Source of the DNA: Buchananella sp. 14KM1171
Lineage (GTDB): Bacteria > Actinomycetota > Actinomycetes > Actinomycetales > Actinomycetaceae
DNA: 64,000 nt
Direction: 5' to 3'
NCBI RefSeq assembly: GCF_041380365.1
Contig: NZ_CP159981.1
Coordinates: 1,054,001-1,118,000 of the forward strand
Of the stretch, positions 36,674-44,975 are shown one piece after another. Under the pieces are notes generated by a model, which ran no database searches, was not told the DNA's origin, and saw nothing but the letters and a program-made list of their open reading frames with translations. The translations under genes and the position numbers were made by a program. The first letter of the stretch is position 1. Each line of letters starts with the position of its first letter.

Positions 36674-37450
36674 TTACCGGTGGTCCACCCACCGGCTGAG
36701 CATGTCTCCCACCCACTGGATGAGCTGGACGATCACCACGATAACCACGATCGCGGCCACCATGACGGGGGTGTTGTAGCGGTTGTAGCCGTACAGGATG
36801 GCCAGGTTGCCCAGGCCGCCGGCGCCCACGGTGCCGGCCATGGCGGAGTAGCTGACCAGGGTCACGGCGGTGACGGTGATCTGCTGGATCAGCGTGGGCA
36901 GGGCCTCTCGCACCTGCACGCCCCACATGATCTGCAGACGGGTGGCGCCCATCATCTGGGCGGCCTCGATCTTGCCGCTCTCCACGCCCAGGATGGCGCT
37001 CTCAGCCAGGCGGGCGAAGAAGGGGATCGCGCCGATAGACAGGGGCACGGAGGCGGGCAGCCAGCCCAGGGTGTCCCCCACCAGCCAGCGCGTGAAGGGG
37101 ATGAGGGCGATCAGCAGGATGATGAACGGCACCGAGCGGCCCACGTTCACGATCGCGGACAGCACGGCGTTGACCACCCGGTTGGGGCGCAGGCCACGAG
37201 AGGCCGTGGCCACCAGGGCGATGCCCAGCGGCAGGCCCACCAGGACCGCCACGAGCGTGGACAGGCCGGTCATCTGCAGGGTCTCCACCACGGCGGGCCA
37301 CAACTTCTTGCGGATCACCGGGCTGCTGACGAGCTCCTCGAAGAAGGACTTGTCCCTGCCAGCCAGGGCAACGCCCGCCTGCGCGGCCAGGCCGTTACCC
37401 GCCTGCGCCACTGCGCCGGGCAGACCCGCAATCACACTCAACACGCTCAT
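36674..37450 (-). CDS. metI: Methionine ABC transporter permease
   Basis: Membrane subunit of the methionine importer, 258 residues. TLQMTGLSTLVAVLVGLPLGI and NVGRSVPFIILLIALIPFTRW are typical MetI helices, and GATRLQIMWGVQVREALPTL is the EAA loop that docks on MetN. Its ATG overlaps the metN stop by four bases. The N-terminal 35 residues before the first conserved helix are longer than usual. Confidence 0.93.
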   Translation of the reverse strand: MSVLSVIAGLPGAVAQAGNGLAAQAGVALAGRDKSFFEELVSSPVIRKKLWPAVVETLQMTGLSTLVAVLVGLPLGIALVATASRGLRPNRVVNAVLSAIVNVGRSVPFIILLIALIPFTRWLVGDTLGWLPASVPLSIGAIPFFARLAESAILGVESGKIEAAQMMGATRLQIMWGVQVREALPTLIQQITVTAVTLVSYSAMAGTVGAGGLGNLAILYGYNRYNTPVMVAAIVVIVVIVQLIQWVGDMLSRWVDHR

Positions 37451-38454
37451 CGTGCCCGCACCTCCGCGTCGATGCCGGCGTCCTGCAGGGCCCGCACCAG
37501 CTCGTGCGGGTCGCGCCCGCCGCAGGTCAGGGCGAGGCGGCCGATCTGGGCCTGGCCTACGGTCTCAAACACGCCGGCGGCAACGTCGGCCCCCAAAGAG
37601 GCGATCAGCGCCATGACGCGCGAACCGGTGGGCTCGCCGGGGTGGGAGGAGAAGGCGATGTCAACGATCGTGCCGGCGTCCTTCGCCACGGCGGGCGGTG
37701 GCACCAGCTCGCGGGACAGGCGCGAGGACGGGCGGCTGAGCACCTCCTCCAGGGTGCCGTGCTCGCTGACGCGACCGGCCTCCAACAGGGTGACCGAGTC
37801 ACACACCGAGCGCACCACGCTCATCTCGTGGGTGATGATCACGACGGTCACGCCCAGGCGGTCGCGCACGTCCTTGATGAGGGAGAGCACCTGGCGGGTG
37901 GTCTCGGAATCGAGGGCGGAGGTGGGCTCGTCGCACAGCAGCACGGCGGGCTCGTCGGCCAGGGCACGGGCGATGCCCACGCGCTGCTTCTGGCCGCCGG
38001 ACAACTCGGAGGGGTAGTGGTGGCCACGCCCCTCCAGGCCCACCACGGCCAGCAGGCGATCCACGCGGGCCTTTGCCTTCTCTCCCTTCACGCCCGCCAG
38101 GTTGAGCGGGTAGGCGATGTTCGCGGCGGCCGTGCGGGCGTCCAGCAGGTTGGCGTGCTGGAAGACCATGCCGATGTTGCGGCGCGCGGCGCGCAGCTCC
38201 TTGGAGCTGAGGGCGGCGATGTTCTGCCCGTCCACCAGCACCTCGCCGGAGGTGGGGGTCTCCAGGGCGGTCAGGCAGCGCACCAGGGTGGACTTGCCCG
38301 CCCCGGACTGGCCCACGATCCCGTGGATCGCGCCGCGCGGCACGGTGAGGGAGACGCCGTCCAGGGCGTTTACCTGCTTGCCGCCGGTCACGTAGGTCTT
38401 GACCACGTCGCGCAGCTCGATCGCTACCTCGGCGTGCTTAGCCCTCTTGGTCAC
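37447..38454 (-). CDS. metN: Methionine ABC transporter ATP-binding protein
   Basis: ATPase subunit. Walker A GQSGAGKST near residue 55, signature LSGGQKQRVGIARAL near residue 155, Walker B VLLCDEPTSALD, and a C-terminal NIL-type regulatory domain (about 265-335) that senses methionine in related transporters. The start is GTG 38454 with GGAGG six bases upstream. It directly follows the riboswitch candidate. Contains a dispersed 16-mer in the NIL domain. Confidence 0.94.
   Translation of the reverse strand: MTKRAKHAEVAIELRDVVKTYVTGGKQVNALDGVSLTVPRGAIHGIVGQSGAGKSTLVRCLTALETPTSGEVLVDGQNIAALSSKELRAARRNIGMVFQHANLLDARTAAANIAYPLNLAGVKGEKAKARVDRLLAVVGLEGRGHHYPSELSGGQKQRVGIARALADEPAVLLCDEPTSALDSETTRQVLSLIKDVRDRLGVTVVIITHEMSVVRSVCDSVTLLEAGRVSEHGTLEEVLSRPSSRLSRELVPPPAVAKDAGTIVDIAFSSHPGEPTGSRVMALIASLGADVAAGVFETVGQAQIGRLALTCGGRDPHELVRALQDAGIDAEVRAR
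37576..37591 (-). repeat. Dispersed 16-mer, copy in metN
   Basis: Exact match in sense, encoding Ala-Asp-Val-Ala-Ala. Confidence 0.7.
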
Positions 38455-38461
38455 TGTTCCT

Positions 38462-38548
38462 CCATCGGTCCTGGCGGAAGCACCCTCACCCGCAAGCAGG
38501 GGGTTGCTGCAGCGTCGTAGAGCCAGGTCTCTGGTGCTGCTCTGGATG
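38462..38548 (-). promoter_or_regulatory. SAM-type riboswitch candidate upstream of metNIQ
   Basis: On the minus strand the core reads GACCTGGCTC, a TACGACGCTG link, GCAACC, a short CCC/GGG hairpin, GGTGCTTCC and GCCAGG. The GCAACC...GGTGC-T-TCC pattern and the CCTGGC/GCCAGG stem match the SAM-I/SAM-IV clan. Outer arms CCATC and GATGG pair, and the 3' arm runs into the metN ribosome site GGAGG, suggesting that ligand binding hides it and lowers translation. Class within the clan not resolved. Confidence 0.7.
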
Positions 38549-38703
38549 GTTGCGAACACGATAAGCAATGCCCGCTTTGCCGGTCAACGCAAGTAGGGGT
38601 GCTACTGCTCACGCCCCCTGTTTCAGATTGATAACGGCCGCGCGGCCGGCAGCGGCGAGGCGCACAATTGCCCCCTAGAGGCAACGCGCAAAGGAGAGGC
38701 GAA

Positions 38704-39777
38704 ATGCTTGGCACGGTCGTGGACGACGAGCTCGGGGTCAACTGGCACGCCACCACCTTCGCCGTGCGGCCCCACCGTGGCGTGCCCGGCCAGAACGTGG
38801 CGGTCCTAGTACACCGCCCCGGCACCCTGGGGACTAGGCACGGTTTGGACGACGCTGCCGCCGGCACCGCCCCTAGCACCGGCGCGGTTTTCGACGCGGC
38901 CGCAGGGGACGTCGGCCATCCCTTCCCCACAGAATGCGGCAGGCGGGCCGTGCTGTACGTCCACGGCTTCCAGGACTACTTTTTCCACCCCCACCTGGCC
39001 AGGGCCTGGGAGGAGGCCGGCTTCACGTTCTTCGCGCTGGACCTGCGCGGCTGCGGGCGGGCGTGGGACGGCGCCGCAGAGGTGGGGCGGGTGGACGACC
39101 TGCGCGCCTACGGCGATGACCTGATGCGGGCGGTGCACATGATCCGCAGCGCCGGCGCCCAACAGGTGGTCATCAACGCCCACTCCATGGGCGCGCTGCT
39201 GGTGAGCGTGTGGACCCACGCCTTCCCCGAGGCGGTGGACGCCCTGGTCCTCAACTCTCCGTGGCTGGACCTCTCCGGCGGCAGGGCCGCCAAGCGGCTC
39301 CAGCGCGCGGCCATCCGCGCCACCGCCGCAGTCAACCGGCAAGCCGTGCTGGCGGTGCTGCACGGCACCAACTCCGCCAGCCTCCACTACTCCACCGGCG
39401 GGGAATTCAGGTTCTCGCTGGCCCGAAAGATACTCAGCGGCGCGCCAGCCCGGGCCGGATTCCTATCCTCCGTGGTGGCCGCGCAGGACGCCGTGGCGGC
39501 CGGGCTCGAATTGCCACTGCCCGTACTGGTCTGCCACTCCGACCAATCCGAGCTCGGCCTGAAAATAGGCAGCCGCAAGGACACCGCAGAAATAGACGCG
39601 GACCTGGTGCTGGACGTGGAGGCGATAGCCAAGCGCGCGATGGGGCTGGGCCCCAAGGTGGAAGTCGCGGTGATCCCCGGCGGAAAACACGACCTGGCAC
39701 TGTCCAGCCCCGAAGTGCGCGCCAACTACTTTGCGCGGATAACCCAATGGGCGAGCGCGGTTTTACCAAAACTCTGA
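38704..39777 (+). CDS. Alpha/beta hydrolase
   Basis: 357 residues from ATG 38704 behind GGAGAGG. The alpha/beta fold is shown by AVLYVHGFQDYFFHPHLA (oxyanion region, about residue 83), DLRGCGRAWDG, the nucleophile elbow AHSMGALL (about residue 160) and the His in PGGKHDLALSSPEV (about residue 321), with a probable Asp between. It resembles serine hydrolases or lysophospholipases of the Hydrolase_4 type; substrate unknown. An N-terminal extension of about 80 residues precedes the fold. Divergent from metN. Confidence 0.8.
   Translation: MLGTVVDDELGVNWHATTFAVRPHRGVPGQNVAVLVHRPGTLGTRHGLDDAAAGTAPSTGAVFDAAAGDVGHPFPTECGRRAVLYVHGFQDYFFHPHLARAWEEAGFTFFALDLRGCGRAWDGAAEVGRVDDLRAYGDDLMRAVHMIRSAGAQQVVINAHSMGALLVSVWTHAFPEAVDALVLNSPWLDLSGGRAAKRLQRAAIRATAAVNRQAVLAVLHGTNSASLHYSTGGEFRFSLARKILSGAPARAGFLSSVVAAQDAVAAGLELPLPVLVCHSDQSELGLKIGSRKDTAEIDADLVLDVEAIAKRAMGLGPKVEVAVIPGGKHDLALSSPEVRANYFARITQWASAVLPKL
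38847..38862 (+). repeat. Dispersed 16-mer, copy in hydrolase gene
   Basis: Exact match, in sense, encoding Asp-Asp-Ala-Ala-Ala within the poorly conserved N-terminal extension, where an inserted motif would be tolerated. Confidence 0.7.
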
Positions 39778-39849
39778 AGCAGCGTATTGGTTCTAGGTCA
39801 CAACTTGGGGAGTAGTCTTTAAGAGAGACCACCCAAAATGGAGGATCCA

Positions 39850-40974
39850 ATGAGCAACGAGCCCGACCAGCCTCAATTCCCGAACACGCCAGGCGGAGTT
39901 CCCTCTGGCCCGGCTGACATGAGCCAGGCCTCGGCCCCGCAGGCGGCAGACTTCGGCACGCCGGCGCAGCCGGCCAGCCCGGTAGGCGCCGCTCCCACCG
40001 ACGCCACCATGGCCTACCCGTCCACGCCCCAGCCCTACGGCCAGGGCGGCTACGGCGCCCAGCCTGGCTATGGTCAGGCCGACGCCTCCTACGGCCAGAG
40101 CGCCTACGGCACCCCCGGCACCCAGCCCGCCGCCTACGGCGCCCCGGCCGCCTACGGCCAGGGCGGCTACGGTGCCCAGCCCGGCTACGGTCAGGCCGAC
40201 GCCTCCTACGGCCAGAGCGCCTACGGCACCCCCGGCACCCAGCCCGCCGCCTACGGCACCCCGGCCGCCTACGGCCAGGGCGGCTACCCGGGTGCCCAGC
40301 CCGCCTACGGCGCCCCGCAGGGCCCGGGTGGCACCGGCGGCTCCGGCAAGTCCAACACCGGCATGATCCTGGGCATCGCGGGCGGTGTGGCCGCGCTGCT
40401 GATCGGCCTGCTGGTCTACTTCCTGTTCTTCGGCGGCGACGACAACAAGGGCAAGGACACCCCCAGCCCGAAGCCCACCGCCACCGCCCCCGCCACCACG
40501 GAGCCCACGCAGGAGGAAACCGCCCAGCCCACCGAGGCCCCCGGCGGCAGCCCCGAACAAGAAGCCATCAAGATCGCCTCTGACGCGAAGTCAGCCAAGT
40601 GGGGCGAGACCGTTGACATGGGTAACAAGATCTTGGTGACCGTCTCTGAGCCCAAGGAATACACGGTGGGCAAGTACGCCACCGATCCGGTCTACCCGGG
40701 CCAGGACCGCCCCCTAGAGGTCACGGTGACCATCAAGAACGACACCTCCAGCAAGTTTGACACCATCGAGCTGGACCTCGACATGGTCACCGAAGGCAAG
40801 AAGGCAGACGGCATCGTTGACTTGGACGACCCGGACCTGGACTTCATCCCGATGGACACGATCGAGCCCGGCGCCACCATCACCTACAAGCTGGCCTTCT
40901 GGGTGACCCCCGGCAAGCCGGTGCAGTTCTACGTCGACAACTGGCTGGACGACCACCGGGTGCTCTTCGAGTAA
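39850..40974 (+). CDS. Gly/Tyr/Gln-rich membrane-anchored protein with C-terminal beta domain
   Basis: 374 residues from ATG 39850 with GGAGG at 39840-39844. The first 160 residues are a Gly-Tyr-Gln-Pro-rich cytoplasmic tail with two and a half 39-residue repeats (YGQGGYGAQPGYGQADASYG). A helix follows (GMILGIAGGVAALLIGLLVYFLFF), then a Thr/Pro linker and a domain of about 140 residues (KILVTVSEPKEYTVG, PLEVTVTIKNDTSSKFD, DTIEPGATITYKLAFWV). That domain looks like the DUF4352/immunoglobulin-like fold of surface lipoproteins. The tail resembles phase-separating or scaffold-type sequences. Function unknown. Confidence 0.75.
   Translation: MSNEPDQPQFPNTPGGVPSGPADMSQASAPQAADFGTPAQPASPVGAAPTDATMAYPSTPQPYGQGGYGAQPGYGQADASYGQSAYGTPGTQPAAYGAPAAYGQGGYGAQPGYGQADASYGQSAYGTPGTQPAAYGTPAAYGQGGYPGAQPAYGAPQGPGGTGGSGKSNTGMILGIAGGVAALLIGLLVYFLFFGGDDNKGKDTPSPKPTATAPATTEPTQEETAQPTEAPGGSPEQEAIKIASDAKSAKWGETVDMGNKILVTVSEPKEYTVGKYATDPVYPGQDRPLEVTVTIKNDTSSKFDTIELDLDMVTEGKKADGIVDLDDPDLDFIPMDTIEPGATITYKLAFWVTPGKPVQFYVDNWLDDHRVLFE
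40036..40285 (+). repeat. 117-bp tandem repeat
   Basis: Units start at 40036, 40153 and 40270 (TACGGCCAGGGCGGCTAC), exactly 117 bp apart; the third is partial. The first two are almost identical. Confidence 0.9.
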
Positions 40975-41000
40975 ACCCGGCTCTCCCCCAGAGTTGAGGT

Positions 41001-41035
41001 GGGGGTGGCGGCGCCGTACCGGCCCCGCCACCCCC
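41001..41035 (+). terminator. Hairpin after Gly/Tyr-rich protein gene
   Basis: GGGGGTGGCGG pairs with CCGCCACCCCC; no T-tract follows, so termination is uncertain. Confidence 0.45.
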
Positions 41036-41140
41036 AGCCCGCCTTTCGGGCCGGGGCGGGCCGCGAACCGGCACCTCCCCAACTCCTTGCCCACCGACAA
41101 GCTGGGTGGTAGCCTGGCAACATAAACGGCCGAAAGGCTG

Positions 41141-41219
41141 CAGGGTTGTTACTCCGCTGAGCAATCAATACGAGGCAAGACCTGAGACGCACTCGCGTGC
41201 GCTCTCAGGTCTTTTTTTT
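41141..41219 (+). promoter_or_regulatory. LicT/BglG-type RNA antiterminator (RAT) and overlapping terminator
   Basis: GGGTTGTTACTCC at 41143 through GGCAAGACC at 41174-41182 matches the ribonucleic antiterminator consensus. Its 3' part overlaps the 5' arm of an intrinsic terminator, GACCTGAGA plus CGCAC with GTGCG and TCTCAGGTC (41179-41211), followed by eight T residues. The antiterminator protein made from 43459 should stabilise the RAT and let transcription enter the PTS gene. Unusually, 41141-41156 is exactly complementary to 41297-41312. Confidence 0.9.
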
Positions 41220-41296
41220 CTCCGTTGAGCTGCTCAAGCCCAAACAGCACTGAACGCGGTAAGGAGCCGCGGCGGTGACCTCCCCGGGTCCGTCCC

Positions 41297-41312
41297 CGGA
41301 GTAACAACCCTG
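41297..41312 (+). other. 16-nt complement of the RAT 5' arm
   Basis: CGGAGTAACAACCCTG is the perfect reverse complement of 41141-41156. It lies after the terminator and 11 bases before the AAGGAGG of the PTS gene, so read-through RNA could form a long-range stem next to the ribosome site. Confidence 0.8.
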
Positions 41313-41335
41313 CTCTACCCTCAAGGAGGACGACG

Positions 41336-43363
41336 GTGTCTGAACTCGAGACCGCCAAGGCCATCTTGGCCCACGTTGGCGGCGCTGAAAACATCACGAG
41401 CCTGACGCACTGCGCCACGCGCCTGCGTTTCGAGCTCCGTGACGCATCCCTAGTAGACCAGGGCAAGCTGGACTCCACCCCCGGTGTGCTGGCCGCTGTG
41501 CCCCAGTCCGGCGACCGCCTCCAGGTGGTCATCGGTGGCGCGGTCCAAAGCGTCTTCAACCAGCTGGTCGCACTGCCCGGTGTCAGCAAGTCCGCACACT
41601 CCGGTGACCAGAGCGACGCTGACGTCAAGGCCGCTGCCCGCGCCAAGGCGCGCGGCAAGTCCGCCATCCTGGACTCGTTCTTCGAGTACCTGTCTGATTC
41701 GTTCCGCCCGATCCTGGGCGTGCTGCTGGGTGCGTCCCTGATCATCGCCTCCGCTGCGGTGCTGGACGCCCTGCACATCGTGGACTTCCGCGACCCCGCC
41801 AAGGGCGCCACCTGGGTGTTCATCGACGCTATGTGGCGCGCGGTGTTCTACTTCCTGCCGATCATGGTTGCCTACAACGCCTCCAAGAAGCTCAACGTTG
41901 ACCCGTGGGTGGGTGCCGCCGTCATGGGTGCGCTCATGACCCCCGAGTTCCAGAGCCTGGTCAACCCGGACCGCTTCCCCGGCACCACCTGTGTCCCCAA
42001 CGAGGTCCTGCACGGCGAGCTGCAGTGCACCACCGAGATCTGGGGCCTGCCGATGCAGCTCAACGGCTACGGCGGCAACGTCTTCGTGCCGTTGATGATG
42101 GTGGCCATCTTGGGCCTGCTCTACAAGGGCCTGAAGAAGGTCATCCCGAACAACGTGCAGATGGTGTTCCTGCCCTTCATCTCGCTGGCCGTGATGATCC
42201 CGCTGACCGCCTTCATCATCGGCCCCTCCGGCGTGTGGCTGGGTAACGGCCTGGGCACCGGCCTGGCCTGGATGAACGCCAACGCCCCATTCGTGTTCGC
42301 CATCCTGATCCCGATGCTCTACCCGTTCCTGGTGCCGCTGGGCCTGCACTGGCCGCTCAACGCCCTCATGCTGGTCAACATCGACACCCTGGGCTTCGAC
42401 TTCATCCAGGGCCCGATGGGTGCGTGGAACTTCGCCTGCTTCGGCGCCACCGCCGGTGTGCTCTACCTGTCCATGCGTGAGAAGGACGTCCAGATGCGCC
42501 AGACCGCCACCGGTGCCCTGGCTGCCGGTCTGTTCGGTGGTATCTCCGAGCCGTCCCTCTACGGTATTCACCTGCGCTTCAAGAAGGTCTACTCCCGCAT
42601 GCTGATCGGCTGTTTCGCGGGTGGTCTGACCATCGCCCTGCTGGGCCTGCCCTTCGAGGGCGTGAAGACCAACGCCTTCGCGTTCACCTCGCTGCTGACC
42701 ATCCCCGTGTTCTCCCCGATGTGGGTTTACGGCATCGCCATCGCCGTCGCGTTCTTCACCGCGATGATCCTGATCATCGTGATGGACTACCGCACCCCGG
42801 AGGAGAAGGCCGCTGCCCTGGCGAAGGTGGCCGACGCTGCCGCCCCGGCCGCCGCTCCGGTTGCCGCGCCGCTGTCCGCCGGCGGTGCCGCCACCGCGAC
42901 CATGGTTGCCACCACCTCCGTGGGCGCCCCCGTGGCCGGCCGCGTGATGAGCCTGGAGGAGTGCGGCGACAAGGTCTTCGCCTCCAAGGCCTTGGGTGAG
43001 GGCGTGGCCATCGAGCCCGTCTCCACCAAGGTGGTTTCCCCGGTCTCCGGCACCATCGCCACCGCGGCGAAGTCCGGTCACGCCTTCGGCATCAAGACCG
43101 ACGACGGCGTGGAGGTGCTGGTGCACGTGGGCATCGACACGGTCAAGCTGCAGGGTGAGGGCTTCGCCGTGGCCGTGCAGCGCGGCCAGCGCGTCGAGGC
43201 CGGCGACCTGCTGGTCACCGCCGACTTCGAGGCCATCGAGCGTGCCGGCTACCCGACCACCACGATCATGACCGTCACCAACACCGCTGCGCTGTCCCAG
43301 GTGACCCCCCTGGTGGGTGGCAGCGTGGACGCGGGTGACCCGGTCCTGAAGGTGGCTCGATAA
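41336..43363 (+). CDS. PTS beta-glucoside-type transporter subunit IIBCA
   Basis: Takes up and phosphorylates a sugar. 675 residues in the order IIB-IIC-IIA, as in BglF. IIB has the phosphorylated Cys26 in THCATRLRF; IIC has about ten helices (about 105-475) with GISEPSLYGIHLRFKK; IIA starts APVAGRV and has its active His in VLVHVGIDTV. GTG start at 41336 with AAGGAGG. Controlled by the upstream RAT and the downstream antiterminator gene. Beta-glucoside is the family's usual substrate; glucose, sucrose or trehalose are possible. Confidence 0.9.
   Translation: MSELETAKAILAHVGGAENITSLTHCATRLRFELRDASLVDQGKLDSTPGVLAAVPQSGDRLQVVIGGAVQSVFNQLVALPGVSKSAHSGDQSDADVKAAARAKARGKSAILDSFFEYLSDSFRPILGVLLGASLIIASAAVLDALHIVDFRDPAKGATWVFIDAMWRAVFYFLPIMVAYNASKKLNVDPWVGAAVMGALMTPEFQSLVNPDRFPGTTCVPNEVLHGELQCTTEIWGLPMQLNGYGGNVFVPLMMVAILGLLYKGLKKVIPNNVQMVFLPFISLAVMIPLTAFIIGPSGVWLGNGLGTGLAWMNANAPFVFAILIPMLYPFLVPLGLHWPLNALMLVNIDTLGFDFIQGPMGAWNFACFGATAGVLYLSMREKDVQMRQTATGALAAGLFGGISEPSLYGIHLRFKKVYSRMLIGCFAGGLTIALLGLPFEGVKTNAFAFTSLLTIPVFSPMWVYGIAIAVAFFTAMILIIVMDYRTPEEKAAALAKVADAAAPAAAPVAAPLSAGGAATATMVATTSVGAPVAGRVMSLEECGDKVFASKALGEGVAIEPVSTKVVSPVSGTIATAAKSGHAFGIKTDDGVEVLVHVGIDTVKLQGEGFAVAVQRGQRVEAGDLLVTADFEAIERAGYPTTTIMTVTNTAALSQVTPLVGGSVDAGDPVLKVAR
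42829..42844 (+). repeat. Dispersed 16-mer, copy in PTS gene
   Basis: Exact match in sense, encoding Ala-Asp-Ala-Ala-Ala in the flexible IIC-IIA linker. Confidence 0.7.
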
Positions 43364-43376
43364 CCGAGCCCGTCCC

Positions 43377-43417
43377 GGGGGTGGCGCGCCCATTTGGGTG
43401 CGCCACCCCCGGTCCTT
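43377..43417 (+). terminator. Terminator after PTS gene
   Basis: 15-bp stem (43377-43391 with 43396-43410, one G-T wobble), loop ATTT, then GGTCCTTTG. Confidence 0.8.
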
Positions 43418-43458
43418 TGCGTAGATTGACTCTCATGGAAAGAAGGACGCAGGCGCCG

Positions 43459-44406
43459 ATGGAGCTTCTGCGCGTCTTCAACAACAACGTGGTCCTTGCC
43501 CGCGACCCCTCCGTTGGGGGACTCGAGGTGATCCTGACCGGGCGAGGGTTGGGATTCGGGCTCAAACCCGGGCAAACGATCGACCCCGCCAAGGTGGTGC
43601 GCAAGTTCGTGCCCGAAGACGGTCGCGACCCCGACCACATGGGCCAGCTGCTCGCGGACATCTCCCCCGAGCAGATCTCCCTGGTGGGAGAGGCCATGGC
43701 CCGGGCCGGCCTGCCCGAGAGCCTGACCAGCTCCGTCACCCTGGTCATGGCGCTGGCCGACCACATCTCCTTCGCCATCAAACGCATCGAGGCCGGCATC
43801 GAGTTCGAGTACCCGATCAGCACCGAGGTGCAGTCCCTCTACTCCGAGGAGTACTCCCAGGCTGTGGCCCTGTTGGCCGCCCTCAATGAGCAGCTGGGCG
43901 GTGTGCTCCCCCTTGGCGAGGCCACCGCCTTCACCCTCCACCTGGTCAACGCCGGCTTCTCCACCGGCGACCTCAGCTACACCTACACCATGACCGGCGT
44001 GATCCAGCAGATGCTGGCCGTGGTGGAGCAGGCATTCGGCTCCCTGCCCAGCCCCGGCCCGGCCGCCACGCCGGGCGAGCGCGGCCGCGCAAAGGAGTGG
44101 GCGGCAGCGTCGGCCCCCCAAGCCGCCACTGTCTCCGTCTCCGAAGGCCGCTTCATCACCCACGTCCGCTACCTGTTCGTGCGCATCGGGCAAGGCAAGC
44201 AGCTAGTGGAGAAGGCCAGCAGCATCGGCAAGGCCATCCGCGAGGCCTACCCGCGCGCCCACCAGTGCGCCCTCAAACTCGCCAGCCTGATCGAGCTGCG
44301 CCTGGGCGCCCGCCTCACCAACGACGAGGTTGCCTACCTGACCCTCCACGTGGCCCGCCTGGCCGACGACCGCGGCCACAACCAAACTCACTCCCCCAGC
44401 TTCTAG
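43459..44406 (+). CDS. LicT/BglG-family transcription antiterminator
   Basis: 315 residues. An N-terminal RNA-binding CAT domain (MELLRVFNNNVVLARDP, VILTGRGLGFGLKPGQ) is followed by two PTS-regulation domains, about 70-175 and 175-315, with conserved His in VMALADHISFAIKR, TFTLHLVNAG-like and YLTLHVARL segments. PTS phosphorylation would control dimerisation and binding to the RAT at 41143. I start at ATG 43459, which gives the canonical CAT N-terminus; an in-frame ATG at 43435 adds eight residues. A terminator separates it from bglF, so it may have its own promoter. Confidence 0.9.
   Translation: MELLRVFNNNVVLARDPSVGGLEVILTGRGLGFGLKPGQTIDPAKVVRKFVPEDGRDPDHMGQLLADISPEQISLVGEAMARAGLPESLTSSVTLVMALADHISFAIKRIEAGIEFEYPISTEVQSLYSEEYSQAVALLAALNEQLGGVLPLGEATAFTLHLVNAGFSTGDLSYTYTMTGVIQQMLAVVEQAFGSLPSPGPAATPGERGRAKEWAAASAPQAATVSVSEGRFITHVRYLFVRIGQGKQLVEKASSIGKAIREAYPRAHQCALKLASLIELRLGARLTNDEVAYLTLHVARLADDRGHNQTHSPSF
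44100..44115 (-). repeat. Dispersed 16-mer, antisense copy in antiterminator gene
   Basis: Exact match on the minus strand, antisense to the gene, in an Ala-rich insertion between PRD helices. An antisense copy argues against a codon-usage explanation. Confidence 0.7.
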
Positions 44407-44415
44407 GCTCTCTCC

Positions 44416-44916
44416 GTGACTCACAACCAAAACCCCGCCCCGTTCGTGCCCGCACCTGGCCCTGTTCCCGGCCCGCACGTGCCGCCTGCAGCGCAAATGC
44501 CACCCGCAGCTCCGCTGCCTCCGGGGGCGGCCCACATGCCTCAGGGCGCGGCCATGGCTCCGGGGGCGGCCCACATGCCTGCCTTCCCCGGCGCGCAAGG
44601 CTCCCTGGCGGGCGGGCAGGCCGCCCCCACACCCGCACCCACACCCGGCGCCCCAGGCGCACCCAGCGGGCAGGATTTTGCTCGCTACCAGCCCACCGCG
44701 CCCAGCACTGGTGACACCGTCGACACGGGTTGGGTGACCACCAAGGGCAGCAGCTCGGGACGCCTACAAAAGGAGTGGCACATGACCGTCTACCGGGAGT
44801 GGCCAATCCCCGAGGGCCTAAAGTGGGTGCCCACCGCGTGGAAGTGGTTCTACTACATCCTGATGACCACAGTCTTCGCAGTGTCCTTCTACTACGGGAT
44901 CTACCTGCGCTTTTGA
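44416..44916 (+). CDS. Proline-rich protein with C-terminal membrane helix
   Basis: 166 residues from GTG 44416, with no strong ribosome site. Residues 1-95 are Pro/Ala/Met-rich with AAHMP repeats. Then comes a conserved-looking short segment GWVTTKGSSSGRLQKEWHMTVYREWPIPEGLKWVPTAWKWF, leading into one membrane helix near the C-terminus (YYILMTTVFAVSFYYGIYL). Ten bases downstream of the antiterminator gene. No family recognised; it looks like a tail-anchored cytoplasmic protein. Confidence 0.6.
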   Translation: MTHNQNPAPFVPAPGPVPGPHVPPAAQMPPAAPLPPGAAHMPQGAAMAPGAAHMPAFPGAQGSLAGGQAAPTPAPTPGAPGAPSGQDFARYQPTAPSTGDTVDTGWVTTKGSSSGRLQKEWHMTVYREWPIPEGLKWVPTAWKWFYYILMTTVFAVSFYYGIYLRF

Positions 44917-44975
44917 GACCCACCGGCCTGACCGCCTGCCACACTGACGTAAAAAAGCAGCAGCGAGAGCCAATT

